41,860 bases of DNA, taken from assembly GCA_027451405.1 (NCBI GenBank), contig DAIDJM010000044.1, positions 1 to 41,860 on the forward strand. The letters run 5' to 3'. Numbering within the stretch: position 1 is the stretch's first letter; the number at the start of each line of letters is the position of its first letter. The notes below the pieces were generated by a model. It made no database searches. It was given only the letters and a program-made list of their open reading frames with translations, and was not told the DNA's origin. The position numbers and the translations under genes were made by a program. Below are positions 16,563 through 24,799 of this stretch, in pieces. The DNA comes from Acetobacteraceae bacterium. Lineage in GTDB: Bacteria > Pseudomonadota > Alphaproteobacteria > Acetobacterales > Acetobacteraceae.

Positions 16563-17152
16563 GGGCGCGCACCCTCTGGATCGCGCTGCCGCTGGCATTG
16601 CTGCTGGCGGCCGGGGGAATCGTGGGGGTCGCGCAATGGCTTGGCCGCAAGGCGAGCGAGGGGTCGGCCGCGATCGGCGGTCCGTTTGCGCTCGTCGATG
16701 GGCAGGGCCGGACCGTCACCGACCACGATTTCCGCGGCCGTTTCATGCTCGTTTATTTCGGCTACACCCACTGCCCTGACGCGTGCCCGACCACGCTCAA
16801 CGATCTGGCCGTCGCCATCGGCAAGCTGTCGAAATCCGAGCAGCCGGAAATCGTGCCGATCTTCATCACCGTCGATCCCGCCCGCGACACGCCCACCGTC
16901 ATGCGCGATTACGTGCGCGCCTTCGGGCCCGAATTCGTGGGTCTCACCGGCGCGGCGCCAGCAATTGCGAAAGTGGAACAGGAATATCACGTCTACGCCG
17001 AACGCCGCCCGCTCGCGCACGGCGATTACGCCATGGACCACAGCGCTTTCATCTACGTGATGGGCCCGGGCGGCGGCTACCGCACGATCCTGCCCGATGC
17101 CGACACGCCGGCCGAGATGGCGCAGAAACTCCGTGCGATCCTCCGCGGCTGA
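16559..17152 (+). CDS. SCO1/SenC family copper chaperone for cytochrome oxidase
   Basis: Membrane-anchored thioredoxin-fold protein of 197 aa with one N-terminal TM helix (7-27). The copper ligands are complete: C72 and C76 in THCPDACP and H161 in YAMDHSAF. Sco proteins load or reduce the CuA site of subunit II (here encoded at 23856-24707). The gene is coupled to PCu(A)C by an ATGA overlap and its 3' end overlaps the start of pabB by 20 bp. Because ctaG is absent from the cox operon, Sco and PCu(A)C are the only copper-delivery factors visible in this window. Confidence 0.94.
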   Translation: MRARTLWIALPLALLLAAGGIVGVAQWLGRKASEGSAAIGGPFALVDGQGRTVTDHDFRGRFMLVYFGYTHCPDACPTTLNDLAVAIGKLSKSEQPEIVPIFITVDPARDTPTVMRDYVRAFGPEFVGLTGAAPAIAKVEQEYHVYAERRPLAHGDYAMDHSAFIYVMGPGGGYRTILPDADTPAEMAQKLRAILRG

Positions 17153-18488
17153 GGCTCCCGCGCCCGATCCCGGCGCCTGGCGACCACTCCCGTGGATCGA
17201 GCCGGGCGCCGCCCTCGCCGCCTTCGCGGGTGAGAAGCTTGCTTTCCTCGACAGTCGCGGCCCGATCGGACCGGCGAGCCGCTACGCCCTGCTGGCGCTG
17301 CACCCGTTCCGCGAACTTACCTGGTCGGCCTCGTCCTCGACGACCGCGGATCCGCTCGATGCGCTGACGCAACAGATTGCCGCCTGCGCGCTGCCCCCGG
17401 CTGCGTCACCGGTCCCCTTCGCCGCCGGTGCCGCGATCGGGTTCATCGGCTACGAGTTCCCCTCTCCGTTCCATCCGGCCCCCACCCATCCGCGCCCGGC
17501 AGATCAGCCGGATCTCGCCTTCCTCTTCTCGCGCACGCTGATCGCCTTCGACCGCGCGCGCCGGCAGGCCTGGCTCGCCTGCGACGATGCCCCCGAGGCG
17601 GCGGCCATCGCCGCTCGGCTGCGCGCGACGCCCCGCCTCTTCCCACGCCCTCACCTCGTTTGGCGGGAAGAAACACCGCGGGCCGTGCATGAGGCCCGAA
17701 TCCGCCGCGTGCTCGCCTATATCGAGGCCGGCGACATCTATCAGGCCAACCTCACCGCCCGCTTTCTGGCCGCCCGGCCCAAGCTCGACGCCGTCTCCCT
17801 CCATCTCGCGCTGCGCCGGGCCTCGCCCGCGCCCTACGCGGCCTATCTCGATCTCGGCCCCTCGCTCGCGATCGCCAGCGCCTCGCCTGAATGTTTCGTG
17901 ACCCTGACACCCGACGGCGCCCTCGAGACGCGCCCCATCAAAGGCACCCGACCCCGGGGCACCACCGCGAAGGCCGACGCCGACCTCGCCCAGGCGTTGT
18001 GCGACAGTTCCAAGGACCGCGCGGAAAACCTCATGATCGCCGACTTGCTCCGCCACGATGTCGGCCGCGTCGCCGCGATCGGCAGCGTCCAGGTCCCGGC
18101 GCTGCACACGCTCGAAACCTTTCCGGCCGTCCACCACCTCGTCTCCACGATCCGCGCCCGCCTTCGTCCGCGCCTCGGCCCGGTCGATGTGCTCCGCGCC
18201 CTTCATCCCGGCGGCTCCATCACCGGCGCCCCCAAACGCCGCGCCATGGAAATCATCGCCGAACTCGAGCCCGCACCGCGCGGCCCCTATTGCGGCAGCC
18301 TGGTGCATATCGGCTTCGATGGCGCGCTCGCGAGCTCGATCCTGATCCGCACCCTCACGATCGGCCCCGACACGGTCACCGCTCAAGCCGGTGGCGGCAT
18401 CGTTGCCGAAAGCGATCCCGCGGAGGAATATGCGGAGATGCGGTTGAAGCTCCGTCCGCTCCTCGAGGCTTTCGGCGATGCCGCCTGA
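17133..18488 (+). CDS. pabB: Aminodeoxychorismate synthase component I
   Basis: Chorismate-utilising enzyme (451 aa) that makes 4-amino-4-deoxychorismate in the folate pathway. The PIKGTRPRG motif carries the lysine that separates ADC synthase from anthranilate synthase (which has PIAGT). GGSITGAPKRRAMEII and the Mg-binding AQAGGGIVAESDPAEEY are also present. No glutaminase or lyase domain is fused; the lyase is the next gene. Start: GTG 17133 is preferred because ATG 17097 would put 56 bp inside sco, and the residues before 17133 look like an off-frame reading of sco. The last 11 bp overlap pabC. Pairing with copper chaperones in one operon is unusual. Confidence 0.9.
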   Translation: MRSSAAEAPAPDPGAWRPLPWIEPGAALAAFAGEKLAFLDSRGPIGPASRYALLALHPFRELTWSASSSTTADPLDALTQQIAACALPPAASPVPFAAGAAIGFIGYEFPSPFHPAPTHPRPADQPDLAFLFSRTLIAFDRARRQAWLACDDAPEAAAIAARLRATPRLFPRPHLVWREETPRAVHEARIRRVLAYIEAGDIYQANLTARFLAARPKLDAVSLHLALRRASPAPYAAYLDLGPSLAIASASPECFVTLTPDGALETRPIKGTRPRGTTAKADADLAQALCDSSKDRAENLMIADLLRHDVGRVAAIGSVQVPALHTLETFPAVHHLVSTIRARLRPRLGPVDVLRALHPGGSITGAPKRRAMEIIAELEPAPRGPYCGSLVHIGFDGALASSILIRTLTIGPDTVTAQAGGGIVAESDPAEEYAEMRLKLRPLLEAFGDAA

Positions 18489-19221
18489 CCCGGTCGTCTG
18501 GCTCGAGGGCACGCTGCGCCCCGCCACCGACGCCCGCATCATGCCCCACGACCGCGGCTTCACGCTCTCGGACGGCGTCTATGAAACCCTCCGCGCCGAG
18601 AGCGGCCGGATTCTCCATGCCGATCGCCATCTCGCCCGGTTGCACGACGGGGCCGCCCTGCTCGGCATCCCGATCCGCCACAGCGACGCGGAACTGGTCG
18701 AGGCCATGACCCAGGTGCTGGCCGCGTCGGACCTGTGCGCCGCGGCCATCCGCATCACGCTGACCCGCGGCCCCGCGCTGCGCGGCATCATGCCCCCGCG
18801 CAACCCGACGCCGACGCTGGTGATCGCCGCGACCCCGCTGCCGATCCCCGCCCCAGCCCGGCTGGTGATCGCCACCAAGACCCGCCGCAACGAATTCTCG
18901 CCGCTCTCGCGCATCAAATCCCTCTCGATGCTCGACAGCATCATCGCCCGCATGGAAGCCGAGCGCGCCGGCGCCGACGACGCCATTCTCCTCAACACGC
19001 AAGGCCGGGTCGCCGAGGCGACCGCCGCCAACGTCTTCGCGCGCATCGGCGGCCAATGGATCACGCCGCCCCTCGAGGACGGGGCGCTGCCCGGCATCGC
19101 CCGCGGCCTGGCCCTCGAACAGGGCCGCGTCCGAGAGGCACCGATCGCCCCGGAAGCGCTGCTCGCCGCCGACGCCCTGCGGCTCGTGAACGCGCTCGTG
19201 GAGCGCGAAGCGTTTCTCTGA
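18478..19221 (+). CDS. pabC: Aminodeoxychorismate lyase-like class IV aminotransferase
   Basis: PLP enzyme of fold type IV, 247 aa, most likely 4-amino-4-deoxychorismate lyase giving p-aminobenzoate, because it directly follows and overlaps pabB (18478-18488). Recognisable parts: DRGFTLSDGVYETLR at 22-36, the PLP lysine in SRIKSLSMLD, and the phosphate-cup region ATAANVF. The usual TNS/TSS-type motif near the C-terminus is replaced by ALRLVNAL and the protein ends soon after, making it about 20 residues shorter than typical. A D-amino-acid or branched-chain aminotransferase activity cannot be excluded from sequence alone. Confidence 0.85.
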   Translation: MPPDPVVWLEGTLRPATDARIMPHDRGFTLSDGVYETLRAESGRILHADRHLARLHDGAALLGIPIRHSDAELVEAMTQVLAASDLCAAAIRITLTRGPALRGIMPPRNPTPTLVIAATPLPIPAPARLVIATKTRRNEFSPLSRIKSLSMLDSIIARMEAERAGADDAILLNTQGRVAEATAANVFARIGGQWITPPLEDGALPGIARGLALEQGRVREAPIAPEALLAADALRLVNALVEREAFL

Positions 19222-19255
19222 AAAGCGATTGCCGCGGAAGAACCGCCGTCGGCTG

Positions 19256-19269
19256 TTGATGTGCGTCAA
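19256..19269 (+). promoter_or_regulatory. FNR/FixK-type box
   Basis: TTGATGTGCGTCAA matches the FNR/FnrL/FixK consensus TTGAT-N4-RTCAA in every fixed position. A -10-like CATGAT sits at 19292-19297. That predicts a start site near 19304 and places the box centre at -41.5, the class II activator position. The next gene starts at 19325 behind a GGGAGGG ribosome site. Confidence 0.65.
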
Positions 19270-19324
19270 CGCATAGGCCGTCCCATCGGCACATGATCCT
19301 GGAGCCCGATCCAGGGAGGGCCCC

Positions 19325-19774
19325 ATGCACCCCGAAACCACTCTGATCGTCGTCGCCGACGGCGAGCACGCTCGCTTTCTGCGAGCCGAAGGGCATGAAA
19401 GCGCGCACACGGAACTCTCGTTCGACTCCACGGAAGCGCATCACCGCGCATCCGACATCGGCGCGGATGCACCGGGCGCCAGCTTCCATACCGGCTCGAC
19501 CGCGCATCATGCGCTGCAACCCCGGCATGACCTTCACATCGAGTCGAAGCGGCACTTCGCGCGAGACGTGGCGGAGCAGGTCAGGAAGCATGTCGGCGCC
19601 GCCAGCTTCGATCGCATCGTGCTGGCCGCGCCGGTCTATCTGCTCGGAGAGTTGCGCGATGCGCTCAGTCCGGAAACCTCCGCGCGCGTTGCCGCCGTTA
19701 TCCCTCGCGACCTGATCAAAACGCCCGATCACGAAGTCTGGGAGACCGTGAGGCGCTGGATGATGCACGGCTGA
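19325..19774 (+). CDS. Host attachment protein family (baeRF-like release-factor fold)
   Basis: A 149-aa cytoplasmic protein opening with TTLIVVADGEHARFL, typical of the family named 'protein required for attachment to host cells' (PF10116). That family was later linked to bacterial archaeo-eukaryotic release-factor (baeRF) domains and so to possible ribosome-related roles. The central part is His-rich (many H between residues 22 and 85) and the C-terminal half reads as an alpha/beta layer (FDRIVLAAPVYLLGELRDAL). The start has GGGAGGG 6 bases upstream. The preceding FNR-type box suggests oxygen-dependent expression. It ends 3 bp from the convergent DUF983 gene. Confidence 0.82.
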   Translation: MHPETTLIVVADGEHARFLRAEGHESAHTELSFDSTEAHHRASDIGADAPGASFHTGSTAHHALQPRHDLHIESKRHFARDVAEQVRKHVGAASFDRIVLAAPVYLLGELRDALSPETSARVAAVIPRDLIKTPDHEVWETVRRWMMHG

Positions 19775-19777
19775 TCG

Positions 19778-20125
19778 TCACAGGGTCTCCGGCCGGACGT
19801 GGTATTGCTGCACCGCAAGAAAGCTCTTCAGGTACCGCGTCATCACCAGCGCCAGCCCCAAAGTGATGGGCGGCCAGATCAGCGCGTGCACCCAAAGCGG
19901 TGGCTGATACCGAAAATCCACCCAGAAGGCGGCGATCACGACGATCGCGCCCAGCACGATCAGCGTCGGCACCACGAACCCATCGCCGATATCCACACGC
20001 GAGAGATCGAGTCCGCAGCCGGTGCAGCGCTCGGCCATGCGGATCCAGCCCACGAACAGGGGCCCGCGTCCGCAGCGCGGACAGCGGCATTTGAGGGTCG
20101 CTTCCAGGAAGCCGGGTTGGGGCAT
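19778..20125 (-). CDS. DUF983 family zinc-ribbon membrane protein
   Basis: A 115-aa protein with an N-terminal zinc ribbon (CRCPRCGRG at 13-21 and CTGCG near 34-38) followed by two TM helices. DUF983 genes commonly close alphaproteobacterial cox operons after subunit III, as here, but the biochemical role is not established. A 133-bp gap with palindromic element B separates it from ctaE. No Shine-Dalgarno is seen upstream of its ATG; the region is pyrimidine-rich, with part of element B about 15-50 bp upstream. Confidence 0.85.
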   Translation of the reverse strand: MPQPGFLEATLKCRCPRCGRGPLFVGWIRMAERCTGCGLDLSRVDIGDGFVVPTLIVLGAIVVIAAFWVDFRYQPPLWVHALIWPPITLGLALVMTRYLKSFLAVQQYHVRPETL

Positions 20126-20137
20126 GGAAGGAAGGAT

Positions 20138-20175
20138 TCTTCTTTTTTTGAAGAAAAAGAAGCAAAAAGACTTTG
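20138..20175 (+). repeat. AT-rich palindromic element, copy B
   Basis: CTTCTTTTTTTGAAG followed by AAAAAGAAGCAAAAAGACT, differing from the copies at 35.7, 36.0 and 40.1 kb by about one substitution and one deletion. An inverted half of the GGTTC subtype lies at about 20229-20254, close to the ctaE stop. The pair brackets about 50 bp with GGTTC and CCGGACCTC also seen after copy C. Probably terminates or attenuates the cox transcript before DUF983. Confidence 0.7.
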
Positions 20176-20258
20176 TTCGGTTCGATCCGGACCTCTACAG
20201 GCCCGGACCGCAAGGAACAGACATTTGTTGGTTCACTTTTTCGGAAAAGAAAACCCTC

Positions 20259-21143
20259 TTATTCCGTCGCAGTGACCCCCGATCCCCAGACGTAGATAAA
20301 CACAAACAAGAACAGCCAAACGACATCGACGAAGTGCCAATACCAGGCGGCCGCCTCGAAGCCGAAATGCCGCTCCGGCGTAAACTGGCCGGCCCGCGCT
20401 CGCAGCCAACAGACGATCAGGAACGATGTTCCGACCAGAACGTGGAATCCGTGGAATCCCGTCGCGAGGAAGAAGACGGAGGGATAGATGCCACCGCCCG
20501 CGAAATGGAACGGGGCATTGCTGTATTCCACCACCTGCAGCGAGGTGAAGCACATGCCCAGCAGGATCGTGATCCCGAGACCCATGATCATATGCCGCCG
20601 ATCACCTTCAATCAGCGAATGATGCGCCCAGGTCACCGTGCAGCCCGAGAGCAGCAGAATCATCGTGTTCAAGAACGGTATCTTGAACGGATCGAACGTC
20701 TCGATCCCGGGCGGCGGCCAGACGGCATTGGCCGCCGCGGTCACGTCCGAAGGATGCAGCACATGGCTCGGGTACAGGGCGTAATGAAAAAAGGCCCAGA
20801 AGAATCCGACAAAGAACATCACCTCCGAGGCGATGAACAGCGTCATCCCGTAGCGTAATCCGAGCTGCACGATCGGCGAATGCAGACCCGGCGTGCGGCT
20901 CTCGCGCAGCACGTCGCGCCACCAATTGAACATCACGAACGCGATGATCGCGCCGCCCGCGCCCATCACCCAGTAATTGCCGTAATGGGCGGCGAATACG
21001 ATGCCCGCCAGGAACAACCCGCCGCCAAGCGCGCCGATGATCGGCCACGGGCTCGGATCGACCAGATGGTATGGCTGCTTCAGCCCCGAGGGTGCAGCGA
21101 GGCCCCCTTCATGGGCAAGGGTTTCGGGAGGTGCGGTGTCCAT
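20259..21143 (-). CDS. ctaE: Cytochrome c oxidase subunit III
   Basis: Subunit III of aa3-type oxidase, 294 aa, seven TM helices. Typical segments include the H-x-V-D-P-SPWP start (YHLVDPSPWPI), FFVGFFWAFFHYAL, PPPGIETFDPF and the C-terminal HFVDVVWLFLFVFIYVWG. It stabilises subunit I and proton uptake. It is the fifth gene of the minus-strand cox operon and lies 37 bp after the small CoxF-like gene, at the place where ctaG (cox11) normally sits between them. The AT-rich inverted arms immediately past its stop form a possible terminator. Confidence 0.96.
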   Translation of the reverse strand: MDTAPPETLAHEGGLAAPSGLKQPYHLVDPSPWPIIGALGGGLFLAGIVFAAHYGNYWVMGAGGAIIAFVMFNWWRDVLRESRTPGLHSPIVQLGLRYGMTLFIASEVMFFVGFFWAFFHYALYPSHVLHPSDVTAAANAVWPPPGIETFDPFKIPFLNTMILLLSGCTVTWAHHSLIEGDRRHMIMGLGITILLGMCFTSLQVVEYSNAPFHFAGGGIYPSVFFLATGFHGFHVLVGTSFLIVCWLRARAGQFTPERHFGFEAAAWYWHFVDVVWLFLFVFIYVWGSGVTATE

Positions 21144-21180
21144 CGACCTGGCTCCAACAATCGGGGGGCGGGCGCCCCCT

Positions 21181-21333
21181 TCAGGAATGCGACAGTTTGG
21201 CTATCGTAATCGCAAAGAACAGAACGGCGAGCAGGACCAGCACAACCAGCAACGCGAGATTGCGCCCGCGCTGCCGCCGCCGGATCTCGGCCGATTCGAA
21301 CAGACCGGGCCGCGGCGGGAAATCCTCATCCAT
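21181..21333 (-). CDS. Small CoxF-like membrane protein of the cox operon
   Basis: A 50-aa frame: an acidic, proline-containing head (MDEDFPPRPGLFES), then a basic stretch (EIRRRQRGRN) and one TM helix of about 20 residues (LALLVVLVLLAVLFFAITIA). Its ATG (21333-21331) overlaps the ctaB stop as TGATG, strong evidence for translation by coupling. Short single-TM proteins named CoxF occupy this place in many alphaproteobacterial cox operons, and their role in assembly is poorly defined. It is easily missed because of its size. Confidence 0.75.
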   Translation of the reverse strand: MDEDFPPRPGLFESAEIRRRQRGRNLALLVVLVLLAVLFFAITIAKLSHS

Positions 21334-22256
21334 CAGCCCACCAGCCGGTCGATTACGAGCGCGGTGAACAGCACCGCGAGATATGTCAGCGAATAGCGGA
21401 ACGCCGCCTTCGCAGGTCCATCATCCGTCAGCGACACGCCGGCTTCGTCCTGCCGGTCACGCAACACGCGCCAACCCTGGACCACGAAACCGGCGCCCAG
21501 CACGACCGCGGCCACACCATAGACGGCTCCGGCCTCACCCAGCGCCCACGGCAGCACAGACGCAGCAGCCAGGAGCAGCGTGTAAAGAAAGATCTGGCGC
21601 CGCGCAGCGGCACAACCCGCAACGACCGGCAACATGGGGACGCCCGCACGAGCGTAATCCTTGCAGGCGAAAAGGGCCAGAGACCAGAAATGTGGCGGCG
21701 TCCAAAGGAAGATCGCCGCGAACATCAATACTGGCAGCATGCCGATCTGGCCGGTCACCGCAGCCCAGCCGATCAGGGGAGGAAAAGCGCCGGCCGCGCC
21801 GCCGATCACGATATTCTGCGCCGTCCGCCGCTTCAGCCACATTGTGTAGACGAGAACGTAGAACGCAATCGAAACAGCAAGCAGGGCAGCCGCGACCAGA
21901 TTGGTCGCGAGCCCCATGACCATCACGCTGCCCACGGAGAGGACGATACCGAGCGAGAGCGCCTCACCCGGCGTCACGCGCCCGGCCGGGATCGGCCGCT
22001 TCGCGGTACGCCGCATCAGCGCGTCGATATCGCGCTCCCACCACATATTGAGGCACCCGGCAGCCCCGGCGGCAACCGCGATACAGAGGATGGCCGTGAT
22101 GGCCAGCACCGGATGGAGATGGCCCGGCGCCACAGCGAGCCCCGCGGCGCCGGTGAACACGACGAGGCTCACCACGCGCGGCTTGAGCAGCCGGACATAA
22201 TCCTGCCACTCCGCCGGCAGCGCCGGAGCAGGCGCTGCGATGGCGGACGGGGTCAT
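21333..22256 (-). CDS. ctaB: Protoheme IX farnesyltransferase (heme O synthase)
   Basis: Integral membrane UbiA-family prenyltransferase, 307 aa, converting heme B to heme O for the oxidase. Visible motifs: DYVRLLKPRVVSLVVFT at the start, the prenyl-diphosphate/Mg motif NMWWERDIDALMRRT, and CKDYARAGVPMLP. The start at 22256 is chosen because it overlaps the ctaD stop as TGATG (22258-22254); the longer reading would be inside ctaD. No heme A synthase (ctaA) gene is in the window. Confidence 0.95.
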   Translation of the reverse strand: MTPSAIAAPAPALPAEWQDYVRLLKPRVVSLVVFTGAAGLAVAPGHLHPVLAITAILCIAVAAGAAGCLNMWWERDIDALMRRTAKRPIPAGRVTPGEALSLGIVLSVGSVMVMGLATNLVAAALLAVSIAFYVLVYTMWLKRRTAQNIVIGGAAGAFPPLIGWAAVTGQIGMLPVLMFAAIFLWTPPHFWSLALFACKDYARAGVPMLPVVAGCAAARRQIFLYTLLLAAASVLPWALGEAGAVYGVAAVVLGAGFVVQGWRVLRDRQDEAGVSLTDDGPAKAAFRYSLTYLAVLFTALVIDRLVG

Positions 22257-23854
22257 CACCGGACCCGCGGCAGTTCTTCGAACGTATGGAAGGGCGGCGG
22301 CGAAGACACCGTCCATTCCAGCGTGGTCGCCCCCTCGCCCCAGTAATTATCGGCGACCGTCACCGGCGACGTGAAGGTGCGGTAGGCGACATAGAGGAAG
22401 ATCAGCACAGAGATGCCGCTGATATAAGCACCGATGGAGGAGACGAAGTTCCAGCCCGCGAACGCATCCGGATAATCCGGATAGCGACGCGGCATGCCGG
22501 CGGCACCCAGAAAATGCATCGGGAAGAAAGTCAGGTTGACCCCGATGAACGTCACCCAGAAATGGATGCGTCCCCAGTTCTCCGGATACTGCCGGCCGCT
22601 CATCTTGCCGATCCAGTAGTACCAGCCGGCGAAGATCGAGAACACGGCGCCCAGCGACAGCACGTAGTGGAAGTGCGCCACCACGTAATAAGTGTTGTGC
22701 AGGACCTGATCGATTCCGGCATTCGACAGCACGACGCCGGTGACGCCCCCCACCGTGAAGAGGAAGATGAAGCCTACCGCCCAGAGCATCGGCGTCTTCA
22801 TCTCGATCGAGCCACCCCACATCGTGGCGATCCACGAGAACACCTTGATTCCAGTCGGAATCGCAATGATCATGGTGGCCGCCATGAAGTAGGCCCGCGT
22901 GTCGACGGAGATGCCCGACACGAACATGTGGTGCGCCCACACGACGAACCCGACCACGCCGATCGCCACCATCGCCAGCGCCATGCCCAGATAGCCGAAG
23001 ACCGGCTTGCGGCTGAACGTCGAGACCACGTGACTGATGATCCCGAAGCCCGGCAGGATCATGATGTAGACTTCGGGATGCCCGAAGAACCAGAACAGGT
23101 GCTGGAACAGCACCGGGTCGCCACCGCCGGCGGGATCGAAGAACGCGGTGCCAAAGTTACGATCGCAGATCAGCATGGTGATCGCACCCGCCAGCACCGG
23201 CAGAGACAGGAGCAACAGGAACGCCGTCACCAGCATCGACCAGACGAACAGCGGCATCTTGAACAGCGTCATGCCTGGGGCGCGCATATTGAAGATGGTG
23301 GTGATGAAGTTGATCGCGCCGAGCAGTGACGAAATGCCGGCGAGATGCAGCGCGAACAGGGTAAAATCCATGCCCGGGCCGGTCTCGTAGGTTGCGTTCG
23401 AGAGCGGTGGGTAGAGCGTCCAGCCGCTGCCGCTTTCGTTGAGGAAAAGCCCCGTCAGGATCAGCACGAAGGCCGGCACGAGCAGCCAGAAACTGATATT
23501 GTTGAGGCGTGGAAACGCCATGTCCGGCGCGCCGATCATGATCGGCACGAACCAGTTGCCGAAACCGCCGATCATCGCTGGCATGACCGTGAAGAAGATC
23601 ATGATCAGGCCGTGCGCGGTGATGATCGTGTTCCAGGCCTGACCGCTGGTTACAATGTGGTTGCCCGGAAACATGAGCTGCGCGCGCATGATCTCCGACA
23701 GGATGCCGCCAACGATGCCGGCGCAAACCGCGAAGATCAGGTAAAGCGTGCCGATATCTTTGTGATTGGTCGAGAACAGCCAACGCTGCGCGAAGGTCGG
23801 GTGATGCGCGTGGCTACCGTGACCGAGGTCGCGGCCGTGGGTGGTGACCGACAT
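22256..23854 (-). CDS. ctaD: Cytochrome c oxidase subunit I (aa3-type)
   Basis: Catalytic subunit, 532 aa, twelve TM helices. Ligands and channel residues are intact: H81 (TAHG) for heme a, H259 and Y263 with E261 in FGHPEVY (CuB and the cross-linked His-Tyr), H308/H309 for CuB, K337 in TGIK of the K-channel and the heme ligands in AHFHYVLS. It is an A-type haem-copper oxidase. Start: ATG 23854 ([11 protein letters not shown]), one base after the ctaC stop; the open frame continues upstream but reads into ctaC. Coupled to ctaB by TGATG. Confidence 0.97.
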   Translation of the reverse strand: MSVTTHGRDLGHGSHAHHPTFAQRWLFSTNHKDIGTLYLIFAVCAGIVGGILSEIMRAQLMFPGNHIVTSGQAWNTIITAHGLIMIFFTVMPAMIGGFGNWFVPIMIGAPDMAFPRLNNISFWLLVPAFVLILTGLFLNESGSGWTLYPPLSNATYETGPGMDFTLFALHLAGISSLLGAINFITTIFNMRAPGMTLFKMPLFVWSMLVTAFLLLLSLPVLAGAITMLICDRNFGTAFFDPAGGGDPVLFQHLFWFFGHPEVYIMILPGFGIISHVVSTFSRKPVFGYLGMALAMVAIGVVGFVVWAHHMFVSGISVDTRAYFMAATMIIAIPTGIKVFSWIATMWGGSIEMKTPMLWAVGFIFLFTVGGVTGVVLSNAGIDQVLHNTYYVVAHFHYVLSLGAVFSIFAGWYYWIGKMSGRQYPENWGRIHFWVTFIGVNLTFFPMHFLGAAGMPRRYPDYPDAFAGWNFVSSIGAYISGISVLIFLYVAYRTFTSPVTVADNYWGEGATTLEWTVSSPPPFHTFEELPRVR

Positions 23855-23855
23855 G

Positions 23856-24707
23856 TCAGCGCTCCGAAGCGAAGGCAAGCGTGCCGCGGACCGGCCCGTT
23901 CTCGCCGAATTGCGTCTTGGCGTGCGCGAGCCAGGCTTTGAAATCATCCGGGCTCACGGCGTGGATCTCGATCGGCATCATGCTGTGATTCATGCCGCAG
24001 ATCTGATTGCATTCGCCGTAATAAGTTCCCGGCTGATCGATCCTCACCCAGGTCTCGATGGTTCGCCCCGGAATCGCATAGCGCTGCACACCGAGGGAGG
24101 GCACGAAGAAGCTGTGGATCACATCCGCGCTGGTGGTCAGGATGCGGATGTTCTTGCCTGCCGGCAGCACCAACGGATTATCCACAGCAAGGTGGCGCAA
24201 CTGCCCCTTCTTCAGTTCGTCGTCGGGAATGACATAGCTGTCGTAATGCAGCCCTGCGGCATCCGGGTAGGTATATTGCCAGTACCACTGATGGCCGGTG
24301 ACCTTGATCGTCATGTCCGCGTCGTGGGTCCGGTCCTCGAAATACACGAGGCGGAAACTCGGAATCGCGATCCCCACGAGTATCAGCACTGGAATGACTG
24401 TCCAGGCCGCCTCCAGCGTGGAATTGTGGCTGAACGTGCCGGGCACCGGGTTTTTCCGATGATCGTAACGCCATACCACGTAGGCCAGCAGACCCGCCAC
24501 GAATAGCGAGATCAGCAGGATGATCATTGTGACAGGTCCGTTCAGGGCCTGGATCTGGCGCTCGACAGGCGAGTGTGCGGCCTGCATGCCGATCTGCCAG
24601 GGATGGGGAGCCATGGTGATGGGATCGGCCGCGAGCGCCACGACCGGAAAGATCAGGAGGCCCCCCAGAAAAAAGGCCCAAAACCGGCGGCCAAGAGCGT
24701 GGGTCAT
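23856..24707 (-). CDS. ctaC: Cytochrome c oxidase subunit II
   Basis: Subunit II, 283 aa, with signal peptide (residues 1-26, MTHALGRRF... ALA), two TM helices (about 60-80 and 103-120) and a cupredoxin domain with the CuA site: H198, C233, C237, H241 and M244. The glutamate whose backbone usually ligates CuA (CSEIC) is Q235 here (CNQICG), a tolerated variant. The aromatic patch [11 protein letters not shown] is intact. No C-terminal haem c domain. Start at 24707 is chosen by the signal peptide; a candidate promoter lies at 24737-24765. First gene of the cox operon. Confidence 0.96.
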   Translation of the reverse strand: MTHALGRRFWAFFLGGLLIFPVVALAADPITMAPHPWQIGMQAAHSPVERQIQALNGPVTMIILLISLFVAGLLAYVVWRYDHRKNPVPGTFSHNSTLEAAWTVIPVLILVGIAIPSFRLVYFEDRTHDADMTIKVTGHQWYWQYTYPDAAGLHYDSYVIPDDELKKGQLRHLAVDNPLVLPAGKNIRILTTSADVIHSFFVPSLGVQRYAIPGRTIETWVRIDQPGTYYGECNQICGMNHSMMPIEIHAVSPDDFKAWLAHAKTQFGENGPVRGTLAFASER

Positions 24708-24736
24708 GGTTTTCGCTCTAAGTAGGGATACGCATT

Positions 24737-24765
24737 GGGATATCGGACACCCTGCCAAACCGCAA
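24737..24765 (-). promoter_or_regulatory. Candidate promoter of the cox operon
   Basis: On the minus strand TTGCGG (24765-24760) and TATCCC (24742-24737) are separated by exactly 17 bases and end 30 bp before the ctaC ATG. The match to sigma-70 is moderate. Confidence 0.35.
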
Positions 24766-24799
24766 GGTGCGGTGCAGCAAGTGGCCGGGGCCGGCTGGC

